From NCBI GenBank assembly GCA_963762165.1, contig CAVXJN010000003.1:930001-994000 (forward strand): a stretch of DNA of 64,000 nt, read 5' to 3'. Source of the stretch: CAVXJN01 sp963762165. GTDB lineage: Bacteria > Pseudomonadota > Gammaproteobacteria > JASBUN01. The stretch's first letter is position 1. Every line of letters begins with the position of its first letter. The notes beneath the pieces were generated by a model. It was not told where the DNA came from, did not search any database, and saw nothing but the letters and a program-made list of their open reading frames with translations. Positions 17,725 through 26,354 of this stretch are shown here, one piece after another. The translations under genes were made by a program, and so were the position numbers.

Positions 17725-18041
17725 TTTCAGCCGCGCCCGGCGGCACTGGTGGCGGTATAGGCAGCGTGTTGTATGGGTATGTCCGTGAAGAGTGTCTGCT
17801 GCGCAAGGTCAAAGGCTTGTTTTTGAATGTAGCACCGACGATCCAGCGCAGATTAGCGACCAGTCGTCTCAAAACACGGGGTCTGGTCTTGCAAAGCGAC
17901 ATTGCAAGACCAGACCCCGCGCTCTCGTTGAGGAGGTGCAGTAAATGGTTGGAGGTTACGATGAAGGGTACAAGGCTTGCCCGTGTTTTCGGGTGCAAAC
18001 CAAGCCGACTGATCGGGATCCTTTCGCTATCGGACACGTGA
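17679..18041 (+). CDS. hypothetical peptide with Gly-Gly motif, doubtful
   Basis: ATG 17679 has AGGA upstream. The N-terminus MPLHLPDVGIGDLELISAAP is followed by GGTGGGIGSVLYGY, a layout seen in double-glycine leader peptides of bacteriocin precursors. The remaining 80 residues run across a large palindrome and look non-coding. No processing peptidase or transporter is nearby, so a real peptide gene is unproven. Confidence 0.2.
   Translation: MPLHLPDVGIGDLELISAAPGGTGGGIGSVLYGYVREECLLRKVKGLFLNVAPTIQRRLATSRLKTRGLVLQSDIARPDPALSLRRCSKWLEVTMKGTRLARVFGCKPSRLIGILSLSDT
17877..17919. repeat. 18-bp perfect inverted repeat (REP-like hairpin)
   Basis: CGGGGTCTGGTCTTGCAA (17877-17894) and TTGCAAGACCAGACCCCG (17902-17919) are exact reverse complements around a seven-base loop. 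It resembles REP/REPIN-type hairpins mobilised by RAYT enzymes; RAYT remnants occur at 2.6, 3.8 and 19.6 kb. No T run, so not a terminator. Confidence 0.7.
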
Positions 18042-18191
18042 TGAGGCGAGACAGCGGGTATTCGATTACATCGAGCGGTTCTACAACCGGCAACGGCGCC
18101 ATTCGTATCTTGCGTATCACGCGCCGTTGGAATATGAAAGGCTGCAGGCAGTCTCTTAGGTTGGCGTCCGTTTTATTGGGGTAAGATCAGA
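18034..18191 (+). mobile_element. IS3-family transposase OrfB C-terminal remnant and element end
   Basis: Codons 18034-18159 read TRDEARQRVFDYIERFYNRQ, then RRHSYLAYHAPLEYERLQ and a stop, the end of the IS3-family integrase domain (the Glu of the DDE triad is in DEAR-x-x-VFDYIE). The following GGCGTCCGTTTTATTGGGGTAAG resembles an IS terminal stretch. The rest of the element is missing. Confidence 0.75.
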
Positions 18192-18432
18192 GGGATTAAT
18201 TTCTGTACAGTTTGTGCTCCTGATATCGCGCAGTCCCAACCCAGCAACTCAAACGGCAGCGCAACTGTAAGGTGCCAAGACCCGCAGGCAACATCTTCCA
18301 GGCTTTTTTTTATCCCGTAAACTTGCCACACGCCTCAGGCGTGCCACACATAGTAGATCGTCAACGCCCCGCACCCGCCCTCCGCATTGGCATGCTTCGC
18401 CGAAGCCCTCGAGGGCGCCAGGAGGATTCGCA

Positions 18433-19458
18433 ATGAGCAAGATTCACGCATGGGCAGCCAACTCTGCCGGCGGCAAGCTTGAGCCGTATGAATACGATCC
18501 CGGGGCGCTCGGCCCGGAAGACGTGGAGGTGGAGGTCGACCATTGCGGCGTCTGTCACTCCGATCTCTCAATGCTCGACAACGAGTGGGGGATCACCAGC
18601 TACCCGTTTGTGCCCGGTCATGAGGCCATGGGGCGCGTGGTCGCACTGGGCAGTACGGCCGCAGAAAAGGGACTCTCCGTCGGCCAGCGCGTAGGCGTCG
18701 GTTGGAATGCCCGAAGCTGCCTGCACTGCGAGTTCTGTATTCGCGGCGAACACCACCTCTGCAAGAGTGTCCAGCCGACGATTGTCGGCCATCACGGCGC
18801 TTTCGCCGACCGGGTGCGGGCGCACTGGCTCTGGGCGGTGCCGGTTCCCGAGGGCCTGGATACGAGCGCGATCGGACCGCTGCTGTGTGGCGGCATTACC
18901 GTGTTCGCGCCGCTGCTGAATCTCGAAGTGCCACCCACCGCGCGCGTCGGCGTGTTCGGTATCGGCGGGCTGGGCCACATGGCGCTGATGTTCATGAACG
19001 CCTGGGGCTGTAATGTGACCGCGTTTACCACATCGCCCTCCAAAGCCGACGCGGCCAAGTCCTTTGGCGCGCACCGCGTCGCCTCCAGCCGCTCCAGCGA
19101 CGAGATGCAGGCCTTGGCCGGCCAGTTCGACTTCATCTTCATCACCGCCAACGCTCCGCTGGACTGGGACAACATCATTGGCATGCTTGCGCCCAACGGG
19201 CGTCTGCACTTTCTCGGCGCCGTGCTCGAGCCGGTGCCGGTGCAGGTCATGAGTCTGCTCATGGGGCAGAAGGGGATATCAAGCTCACCGACCGGCAGCC
19301 GCGCCGGCATCGACACCATGCTGCGATTCGCGGCCCATCACCACGTCGAACCGAAGGTGGAGCACTTTCCTATGAGCGAGGTCAACGCGGCTTTCGATCA
19401 CTTGCGCGCTGGAAAAGCCAACTATCGCATCGTGCTCGATGCCGACTTGCGGCGCTGA
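18433..19458 (+). CDS. zinc-dependent alcohol dehydrogenase, cinnamyl-alcohol-dehydrogenase group
   Basis: NAD(P)-dependent medium-chain alcohol/aldehyde dehydrogenase, 341 aa; ATG 18433 follows AGGAGG. Catalytic zinc ligands are in CGVCHSDL (C38) and PGHEAMG (H60 region); structural zinc ligands are the four Cys of ARSCLHCEFCIRGEHHLC. The cofactor motif GIGGLGH lies near 175, with a Ser/Lys-containing segment (TTSPSKADAAKSFGA) after beta-2, which favours NADPH as in YahK/CAD enzymes. It would reduce a broad range of aldehydes. It stands alone between transposon remnants. Confidence 0.92.
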   Translation: MSKIHAWAANSAGGKLEPYEYDPGALGPEDVEVEVDHCGVCHSDLSMLDNEWGITSYPFVPGHEAMGRVVALGSTAAEKGLSVGQRVGVGWNARSCLHCEFCIRGEHHLCKSVQPTIVGHHGAFADRVRAHWLWAVPVPEGLDTSAIGPLLCGGITVFAPLLNLEVPPTARVGVFGIGGLGHMALMFMNAWGCNVTAFTTSPSKADAAKSFGAHRVASSRSSDEMQALAGQFDFIFITANAPLDWDNIIGMLAPNGRLHFLGAVLEPVPVQVMSLLMGQKGISSSPTGSRAGIDTMLRFAAHHHVEPKVEHFPMSEVNAAFDHLRAGKANYRIVLDADLRR

Positions 19459-19563
19459 ACGCGGCCTGAAAGGGGATGGAGGGAGTAAAGTTCGCGCAAG
19501 TTACGGTTCCGATATCGTGTAGCTGCAACCCATGATCTGAAAGGGCAACGCAAAGGAACTGCA

Positions 19564-19945
19564 ATGCCCGGACGTGCACGGAACTGTCTTGCGGGCTTGC
19601 CGTATCACATTGTTCAGCGCGGCAACAACCGGGACGCCTGCTGTCTCGAACCCGAAAGCGATCATCAATATTTCGCACTTTGGTGAATCCTGGCGCGCCG
19701 TAGCGAACGCCTATTGTCTCCATACCAACGACATCCACTCTCCTTTCAACACCGCGGACTCTGGCCTCGCTCTCCGATACTCTTGAGGGCGTGCGCAGCC
19801 GCTACGCACGGTACATCAACTAAAGTACGGGCGCGCTGACACGCAGTGGGAAGGACGATATCGTTGCATCCTGGCGCAGTCCGAACGCCACCTTCTGGCG
19901 TGGATGCGGTACATCGGTACGGCATCTGGCTTGGCCAGACGACGA
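19564..19945 (+). pseudogene. decayed RAYT (REP-associated tyrosine transposase)
   Basis: All parts of a RAYT are recognisable but in broken frames: MPGRARNCLAGLPYHIVQRG with NNRDACC after it, then ANAYCLHTNDIHSPFNTADS, then SRYARYIN and WEGRYRCILAQSERHLLAWM. These match the HxH metal site and the C-terminal part of the family. Stops and shifts after each block make it inactive. Short palindromic repeats around it are likely its former substrates. Confidence 0.75.
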
Positions 19946-19970
19946 AACGGGGTCGGCCGCGTGCGGAGTA

Positions 19971-20114
19971 TTAATTCCCCCGTCCCCTTTTCTCGCGGCG
20001 CGAACTTCGGCTGCGGATCACGCCAAAGCCCACGTCCCAAAGGAAAGTCGCTATGAGGGCCGCCGCGGAAAACGCAAACGCGGCGACGACGGTGGTATTG
20101 ATTGCGGTGTCCAT
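19971..20114 (-). CDS. small single-span membrane protein (47 aa)
   Basis: ATG 20114 with GAGG six bases upstream. The 47-residue product has one hydrophobic helix (about 7-31) and a basic tail RSRSSRREKRGRGN, whose codons include one of the dispersed repeats. It follows two other small membrane-protein genes on the same strand with a 283-base gap. No family recognised. Confidence 0.45.
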   Translation of the reverse strand: MDTAINTTVVAAFAFSAAALIATFLWDVGFGVIRSRSSRREKRGRGN

Positions 20115-20397
20115 GTCGGCCTCGTATCGAAGAGATCGGATGGGACCAGTGTGCATGTACTTTCCGAACACACCTTGATATACGTCAAGGCGAATCGGCC
20201 TCGGCGCAAACAAAACGGGACGGAGGGATTAAAGTCTGCCCAGGTCGTGGCCCGGCCAACGTATAGCCGCAATTGCCCCCCAGGAACGGCAACGCAGCAC
20301 GCAGAAAATTGGGTCAGGGGCGCGGTCGGCCGCGCGCCGAAAGGAAAGAGTCGGCGGATTTCTAATCTCTCGGTCCCCTTTTTGCCCTTTTTCAGGC

Positions 20398-20685
20398 TCA
20401 GTGTAAAAGGAAAAACCCCGCGATAATGACGCTGCCGAGGACCAGCGCACCGGAAATGAACCAGGTGAGGGTCGGCGCCGGCAATGGGCGACCGCTCAGC
20501 AAAACCACACCCAGAATCACGAACACGAGCAGTTGCAGGATGCCGTGGGTCACCCAGTGGTGGCCCGTTAATCCGGCCATCCATTCGAATATGCCCCGAT
20601 TGGTTTCCTTGACGATTACGAGCACGGCGCTCAGCAAGGCGGTGATCGCAAAAGAGAGCCCGAAGGCGGCAGTCCAACGATCCAT
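20398..20685 (-). CDS. small membrane protein (95 aa)
   Basis: Three hydrophobic helices in 95 residues, beginning MDRWTAAFGLSFAITALLSA; GAGGAGG precedes ATG 20685. It lies 11 bases downstream of the 153-aa membrane protein gene, so they are cotranscribed. No motif ties it to a named family; residues HHWVTHG between helices 1 and 2 could bind a metal or heme but that is only a possibility. Inner-membrane location inferred. Confidence 0.65.
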   Translation of the reverse strand: MDRWTAAFGLSFAITALLSAVLVIVKETNRGIFEWMAGLTGHHWVTHGILQLLVFVILGVVLLSGRPLPAPTLTWFISGALVLGSVIIAGFFLLH

Positions 20686-20696
20686 GGCTCACCTCC

Positions 20697-21158
20697 TCAA
20701 CTGGGTAAGAGAGCTACTTTCACACCGAGGTTGATGAGCGCACCTGCCCCCTCCATTGCCAATGCGCCCAGCATGACGATGCCGGAACTCCAAAGCACCA
20801 ACGTTCGCACACCGCCTTCCATTTGGGGCCGTGCACGCAGCACCGCGATGGGAAGCCAAGTGGCGAGCAACAACAGAAGCAGAAAAATATGCTCCTTCGT
20901 TTCCATGAAAAATCCGTGTGCCGCCGGGAAGGGCCCGGACTTGATAAGTGCTTTTTCGCTACCGTAAAACGCGACGTACCAGTAGCCGCCAATCAGATAG
21001 GTAAGCCACATAAATGCCGCGGTGAGCAAGGCGGAAGCACCGGCGCGGCCCCTGTTCGATTCCGTGGCGTTTAGCGTTTCTACGAACAACCACAGTGCGC
21101 CCAGCATCGCCAGCACGCCGGTAGTCGCATGGATCATCATGACCAGCTGGTTAGTCAT
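20697..21158 (-). CDS. four-helix membrane protein (153 aa)
   Basis: Polytopic inner-membrane protein, four hydrophobic helices; ATG 21158 follows AGGGGG. Polar residues inside or beside helices include MIHATTG in helix 1 and GGYWYVAFYGS and HGFFMETKEH before helix 3. The paired His residues near the membrane recall heme- or quinone-binding subunits, but no family signature is clear to me. It is the first gene of a small operon with the 95-aa protein. Confidence 0.65.
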   Translation of the reverse strand: MTNQLVMMIHATTGVLAMLGALWLFVETLNATESNRGRAGASALLTAAFMWLTYLIGGYWYVAFYGSEKALIKSGPFPAAHGFFMETKEHIFLLLLLLATWLPIAVLRARPQMEGGVRTLVLWSSGIVMLGALAMEGAGALINLGVKVALLPS

Positions 21159-21683
21159 AGCGCCCCCTTTGTTGCGATCGTGTCGCCATGAGTGAGCGGG
21201 CTGCTAAAAAACATAGCAGGCCAGCGCCAAGTTTTCACGAAAAATGCGGAAAACGAGCGACGGAAACGGGGCGAAGGGATTAGGCCCCGTACAGGTTGTT
21301 GCGCATCAATATGGGTAGACCGCGGTGGGCTTGCGCCCGTACACAGGAATAGCGGTTCGCCAAGGCGGCCGATTCGATGGTGCTCGGTTCTTCCTTCCAA
21401 GAGTGATCGCGAGGCGGAGGGCTCAACAGCAAAGTGCCGCGGCGCGGTTCGACAAATCCTAAAGAATCAGGGACCGTTGATACACGCGGTTGTCATCGAC
21501 CCGTTTGACTTGGAAATTCCGGAACGCGTATGTGTCTGCGGACGAACGGCCACTACGCACTCGGTAACGATCGACTCAGGCCGGGCGTCTCAAGCATGCT
21601 CGGTAGTTGGGTGATGCACCCCGAAGCGGGAAGGCCGTGCAAGGATTGACGCCCAAATCGAGGTCGGTCCCCGTTTTCGCGGC
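21159..21683. other. intergenic, no gene seen
   Basis: Contains one dispersed repeat (21266-21287) and otherwise no recognisable coding frame, terminator or RNA gene. Confidence 0.35.
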
Positions 21684-23150
21684 TTACCGGCAGCCGTTTA
21701 GCAGGTCCATCCGGTCTTGGACGCTGAGTTCGCTCATCGGCTTGTTGCGCAGTGCCCCGCATCGGGCGTTGGCTTTGGCGACGAACCCGGTGTAGTCGTC
21801 GTTCCAGATGGTCACGGCCATGGCGCTTTTGAAGTCTCTGGACGACTTCCACGACAACAGCGTGTGGTTGGCCAAACGGATCTTGAGATGCGAGCCGCTG
21901 TCCGACCAGGTCATCGCCAGTTCCGATGGCGAGCTCTGTTGCTGTTGGGGCTTGCCAAAGCGCTCGATCAACCAATCGTGTGCAACTTTGAGTGGCAGCG
22001 GACCGGTGTAGTGCTCGATGAATTGAACCTGCCCTACCGCATCGTCCATGGTTTCGAACTCGAACAGCCCGCCGTCACGCCGCTCCTGCTCCTTGTAGCG
22101 TTTTGCGTCCCGTCCGAGCGGCCCGTACATCTTCGTCAGAATGTCGCCGCCAGCGCCTGTGCCGAACTTCCAGTCGTGCTGCATGCGTTGCTTGGCCTCC
22201 CCATAGGCCATGCCGGGGCGAACGTCGCGGATCGAAACGTCCTCGACTCCGGCGCCCGCAAACAGCGTTTCGAGCCGCGGCTTCAACGCTACCGGCTGAG
22301 CCGCTCGGCGGGCTTGCACCTGGGCTTGTTGCTGACGCAAGGCGTAGGCAATCAACCGGCGCTTCTTCATCACGGCAGTCTGGAATGCGATGGCGTCCTG
22401 TTGCGGGATCTGATTCAAGACCGGCAGCTGGCTCAGCCGTTGCAGCGTCTGCAGCCCGGCCTGGTTGACCGGCGCCGCCGCCAATTCGCGTTTCGCCGCC
22501 TCGAATTCCTCCCGGATATGGTCCCGAGCTTGAGCCGCCTGTTGCCGGCCGGCACCAAGCTTGGCCCCCAGGGCCTGGATTTCCTCCGCTGGCAGATACT
22601 CGTGCGCCTGCTGCAAGGTCCTGATGTGATCCGTGAAACTCCTGCCGATACTGAGCTGGCGAAGTTCGGCCTCCACATCTTCGCCGTGCAGCGCACGTTG
22701 TCCAAGCGTAAGTACCTTGGGCAGCTCGGGCACCTTGTGGTAGTTGACCATGTTGTCCACGGCACGTTCGGCCCGGGCGCGCGTGTGCTCCATGTCGCGC
22801 ATGGGGCGCATGGCCAGCGCTACAGCCTTCATGGCCTTGTAGAGCCGATCGCTTGTGGCCCGGTCGCGGCGCTTGCGCGCTGCGCGCCGGCACTCGTTGA
22901 GCATGCTTCGCACCCTGTTGAAGTCGGTGGCGGCCCACGTGCCGGCCGGTTGCCCGAACAGCGGCACTGCCTTGTCGTCGGCCAGCTGCCCGGGAATCTG
23001 CACCTTCGGTGCTATCGAGATCGGCTCGGCATCGGCAAAGCCGGAAGCCCACGACTCCAGCTGGCCGCAGTCGGGTTGTTCGAGCCCACGGGCGGCGGCA
23101 GGCAGCAGAAAGACGACGACGAGAAGCGCGGTGCAGCGGGTCGCAGGCAT
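21684..23150 (-). CDS. secreted hypothetical protein (488 aa)
   Basis: Not a family I recognise. ATG 23150 follows TTGGAGG. Residues 1-22 are a signal peptide (LLVVVFLLPAAARG). The body is rich in Ala, Gln and Arg, with long helical stretches around 90-290 (for example EEFEAAKRELAAAP) that may form coiled coils, and a C-terminal alpha/beta part from about 300 with WSDSGSHLKIRLANHTLLSW. Three Cys near the start and two at the end could make disulphides. A long open frame on the opposite strand is its shadow. No neighbour suggests a role. Confidence 0.75.
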   Translation of the reverse strand: MPATRCTALLVVVFLLPAAARGLEQPDCGQLESWASGFADAEPISIAPKVQIPGQLADDKAVPLFGQPAGTWAATDFNRVRSMLNECRRAARKRRDRATSDRLYKAMKAVALAMRPMRDMEHTRARAERAVDNMVNYHKVPELPKVLTLGQRALHGEDVEAELRQLSIGRSFTDHIRTLQQAHEYLPAEEIQALGAKLGAGRQQAAQARDHIREEFEAAKRELAAAPVNQAGLQTLQRLSQLPVLNQIPQQDAIAFQTAVMKKRRLIAYALRQQQAQVQARRAAQPVALKPRLETLFAGAGVEDVSIRDVRPGMAYGEAKQRMQHDWKFGTGAGGDILTKMYGPLGRDAKRYKEQERRDGGLFEFETMDDAVGQVQFIEHYTGPLPLKVAHDWLIERFGKPQQQQSSPSELAMTWSDSGSHLKIRLANHTLLSWKSSRDFKSAMAVTIWNDDYTGFVAKANARCGALRNKPMSELSVQDRMDLLNGCR

Positions 23151-23624
23151 GGTTGGCCTCCAAGTCTCTGTTGCTTGGTGTACGCGAAGGATGCGAGTAA
23201 AAGCATGACTCCAATTGCGGGAGAGTCAACCTCGGCGGCCGATTTCGGCTATAGCGGGTCGCAGGTGAGCCCTTGTGCAGTCGGCGGTCACTACACCGCA
23301 AGGCCGGCCGCTGCTGCCGACCGGCAATGAGAGGGGCACGGTGACTGAGGAGTAGCAGAAACTGCGGGGACGCGGCTTCCTCTGCGGTGCCGCTGACGCG
23401 TGGGCACTTACTGACTCGGATCGCAACAAGCCGTCCGCTGTTCCTGCCACCATGGCGCTGGGCGCGACGGCGGGAGCCAGGATCCGCTGCGATAACTCCT
23501 TTGCTATTCTGTACTTATCCAAACTGTGTAAACTGCTCATATAATGCGCCTATGCTGCAGGCAAGCCGCGCCGTTGCCTGCAAATTTCCTGGGCGCCGTT
23601 CCGAGAGAGGCCAAGTGAGTTTTG
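23151..23624. other. intergenic upstream of the hybrid kinase
   Basis: Divergent promoter region of the secreted protein and the kinase. A TATAAT at 23540-23545 is a plausible -10 box for the kinase, with no clear -35 at the right distance. No gene seen. Confidence 0.35.
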
Positions 23625-26153
23625 ATGGTTAGATCCGAAGACGACCGGCCGCTGTGGTTTCTGGAGGGCGGCGGCATGTCCGGGTCGACGGCGCGCTCCA
23701 CGGACTGGGCCGCCACGCCCCTGGGTCCGCCCGAGAACTGGCCGCAAAGCCTCAAGAGCACCGTCGCTATGCTGTTGCACTCGCGCCACCCCATGTTCTT
23801 GTGGTGGGGCGAGGAACTGATCCAGTTCTACAACGACGCCTATCTTCCCAGCTTCGGCAAGGGGCGGCATCCTCGCGCCATGGGGCAGCGGGGAGTCGAG
23901 TGCTGGCAAGAGATCTGGCCGATCATCTGGCCGCAGATCGACGACGTGATGCAGCGGGGCAAAGCGAGCTGGAATGAAGACCACCTGGTGCCGATCTACC
24001 GCAACGATCGCCTTGAAGAAGTCTATTGGACCTATGGATACTCGCCGGTTTTCAACGAACAGGGCGCGGTCGCGGGCACCCTGGTCGTGTGCAACGAGAC
24101 TACCGCCCGCGTAATCAGCCAGCGGCGATTACGCGCGAGTCAGGCGTTGGCCGAACAGGTGGGCGCCCCGAGCGAATCCGAATCGTTGCTTGAAAACGCC
24201 GCGGCCGCCTTGGGACGATTTCCCTACGACGTTCCGTTTGCACTATTCTACGATTTGAACTCGGACGATGGCGTGACGCTGTCAGCATCGGTAGGCCTGG
24301 ATGGGCCCGGCTTGCAACAGGTCAATCGCGAACTCAGTCCCTACCTGACCTCGCTGGCGCTCGGTTCGAGTTCGCCATCACACAATCCAAGCGTAGTTGC
24401 ACTGGCAAGCGACGTAACCGCAGGTTCCTGGCCGGAACCCGTCACGCAGGCGTATGTGTCGCCGCTGGTCACGGCCGCCGCAGGGCAACTTTCCACCTGG
24501 GCCGTGTTCGGCATCAGCCCCCGTCTTTCGTTCGACGATGGATACCGTCAGCATCTGCAGCACCTGGCCGAAAGAATTTCCCAGGCCCTGGCGCAAAGGC
24601 GTGCGGAACTGGAGCGGGAACGCTTACACCGGGAAGTGCGAGCCGAACGCGAACGACTTATGAACCTGTTCGAACAGGCGCCGGCGTTCATGTGTGTGCT
24701 GGAAGGTCCCGCGCACGTCTTCACCCTGGCAAACGAACGCTATTACGACCTCGTCGGTCGACACGATCTTGTCGGTAAAAGCGTCGTTGAGGCACTTCCC
24801 GAAGTGAAGACGCAAGGTTTTATCGAGCTGCTGGATGACGTGTACCGCACCGGCCGTTCCCATTTCGGCACCAGTGTGCCGGTACAGTTGGAGCGAAGCG
24901 CCGCACGTTCCGCCGAGGAACGATTCATCGATTTCGTCTATCAGGCCTTTCGCGGGCCCGATGGTGTTGTTGTCGGTATCGTCGTGCACGGCGTCGACCA
25001 GACCGAGCGCCACAAAGCCGAGCGGGCGATGAGGGACGCGGATCGGCGCAAAGACCAGTTCCTCGCGATCCTGGCCCATGAGTTGCGCAATCCACTGGCC
25101 CCGATCTCCAACTACTCGCAGCTGCTTGAGCACTTTGCGCATGACTCCGCGGCTGTTAAAAAGGCGGGTGCCGGAATGCTTGTCCAGGTGGCCCAGATGG
25201 TCCGGCTGATTGACGATCTGCTCGATGTCAGCCGCGTCAGTAGCGGCAAGATCGAGCTTCGGCGCGCGAAAGTCGAGCTAGCCTCGGTTATCGAGCAGGC
25301 GGTCGATGCCACCCGGCCCTACTATGACCGCGCCAACAAGGTGCTCGAGCTCAGTATTCCGGACGAGCCCATCTGGCTCGACGGTGATGCAGCCCGGTTG
25401 AGCCAAGTTGTCGGAAACCTGCTTCACAACGCCGCGAAGTTCACTGGCGACGGCGGTCACGTGTGGCTGAGCGTAGAGCGCAGCGCCGATTGCGCCGTGA
25501 TACGCGTGCGCGACGACGGTATCGGGATCGAAGCTGCGCAGTTGCCCGATATCTTCGAAATGTTCACGCAGGCCGACACTTCCCTGGAGCGTTCCACGGG
25601 AGGACTGGGTATCGGACTCGGGCTGGTCCGCAGCCTGGCGCAACTGCATGGCGGCAGTGTGGAAGTCAGCAGCACCGGCCTCGGAAAGGGGAGCGAGTTC
25701 GTCGTGCGGTTGCCGGTCGCTGCGCCTGATCAGTCCGAACCGAGCGCCACGGGCCGCACACTCGACTCCCCTGCACCGTGTGCGCGCGTACTGGTCGTGG
25801 ACGATAACCGCGACGCTTGTGATTCGGTGGCTCAGCTGTTGCGCGTCCTTGGACACGAAGTGGAAACCGCATACGATGGGTGCGAGGGTGTGGCATTGGC
25901 GGAGAAGCTTCGCCCGGAAACGATCTTGCTCGATCTGGGCATGCCGAAGCTCAACGGATACGAGGCTTGTCGGCGTATCCGCGCCCAAGCCTGGAGCCGT
26001 AATGTAACAATCATCGCCCTGACCGGCTGGGGGCAGCCCGCCGACCGCCGCCGCACCGCCGACGCCGGATTCGATGCGCACTTGGTCAAGCCGGTGAACG
26101 TCGACGAAATCAAGCGTCTGCTGGCGCGGCCCAGGTCATCGTCGTCTTCGTAA
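23625..26153 (+). CDS. hybrid sensor histidine kinase (PAS-GAF-PAS-HisKA-HATPase-REC)
   Basis: Cytoplasmic hybrid kinase, 842 aa. It begins with a PAS-like domain (WAATPLGPPENWPQSLKSTV, typical of a subset of soluble kinases), then a GAF-like region (about 170-320), a PAS domain from about 345, HisKA with phospho-His 485 in AHELRNP, the ATPase with N box NLLHNAAKF and G box RDDGIGIE, and a C-terminal receiver with VVDDN and phospho-Asp 770 in LLDLGMP, plus LVKP. No membrane helix is present. No response regulator gene is adjacent, so output likely passes through the fused receiver. The signal is unknown. Confidence 0.92.
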   Translation: MVRSEDDRPLWFLEGGGMSGSTARSTDWAATPLGPPENWPQSLKSTVAMLLHSRHPMFLWWGEELIQFYNDAYLPSFGKGRHPRAMGQRGVECWQEIWPIIWPQIDDVMQRGKASWNEDHLVPIYRNDRLEEVYWTYGYSPVFNEQGAVAGTLVVCNETTARVISQRRLRASQALAEQVGAPSESESLLENAAAALGRFPYDVPFALFYDLNSDDGVTLSASVGLDGPGLQQVNRELSPYLTSLALGSSSPSHNPSVVALASDVTAGSWPEPVTQAYVSPLVTAAAGQLSTWAVFGISPRLSFDDGYRQHLQHLAERISQALAQRRAELERERLHREVRAERERLMNLFEQAPAFMCVLEGPAHVFTLANERYYDLVGRHDLVGKSVVEALPEVKTQGFIELLDDVYRTGRSHFGTSVPVQLERSAARSAEERFIDFVYQAFRGPDGVVVGIVVHGVDQTERHKAERAMRDADRRKDQFLAILAHELRNPLAPISNYSQLLEHFAHDSAAVKKAGAGMLVQVAQMVRLIDDLLDVSRVSSGKIELRRAKVELASVIEQAVDATRPYYDRANKVLELSIPDEPIWLDGDAARLSQVVGNLLHNAAKFTGDGGHVWLSVERSADCAVIRVRDDGIGIEAAQLPDIFEMFTQADTSLERSTGGLGIGLGLVRSLAQLHGGSVEVSSTGLGKGSEFVVRLPVAAPDQSEPSATGRTLDSPAPCARVLVVDDNRDACDSVAQLLRVLGHEVETAYDGCEGVALAEKLRPETILLDLGMPKLNGYEACRRIRAQAWSRNVTIIALTGWGQPADRRRTADAGFDAHLVKPVNVDEIKRLLARPRSSSSS

Positions 26154-26354
26154 ATCAGCGTCCACGTCGGAGCGCCAACGCACCGCGACGTTTGGGCCAA
26201 AGGATCGGTTCATCGGGCCGGCGTACGCGGGTACTGATATTCGACGCCGGCCGTTCGCCGCCGGGCAGCCGCAATGGTCGAGCATTGGCAATGCAAACCG
26301 CAGTGCAATGCCAGGACCTGCGGGTAGCGTTCCCCCCGGGCGCACTTTTTCCCA

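Larger units (their letters stand above)
18188..21287. repeat. dispersed GGGACGGAGGGATTAA-type intergenic repeats
   Basis: Related copies occur at 18188-18200 (partial), 19472-19490, 20216-20234, 21266-21287 and, inverted, at 19971-19990 and 20360-20384. Several are followed by a similar 60-base stretch containing TATCG-x-GTAGCTGCAA-like and GGCAACGCA segments. They cluster around the RAYT remnant at 19564 and are probably its non-coding partner repeats. Confidence 0.5.

Noticed and set aside
21717..23330. 537-codon open frame on the plus strand
   Set aside because: It lies wholly opposite the secreted 488-aa gene, which has a signal peptide and ribosome site; the plus frame has neither and its composition is that of a GC-rich shadow.
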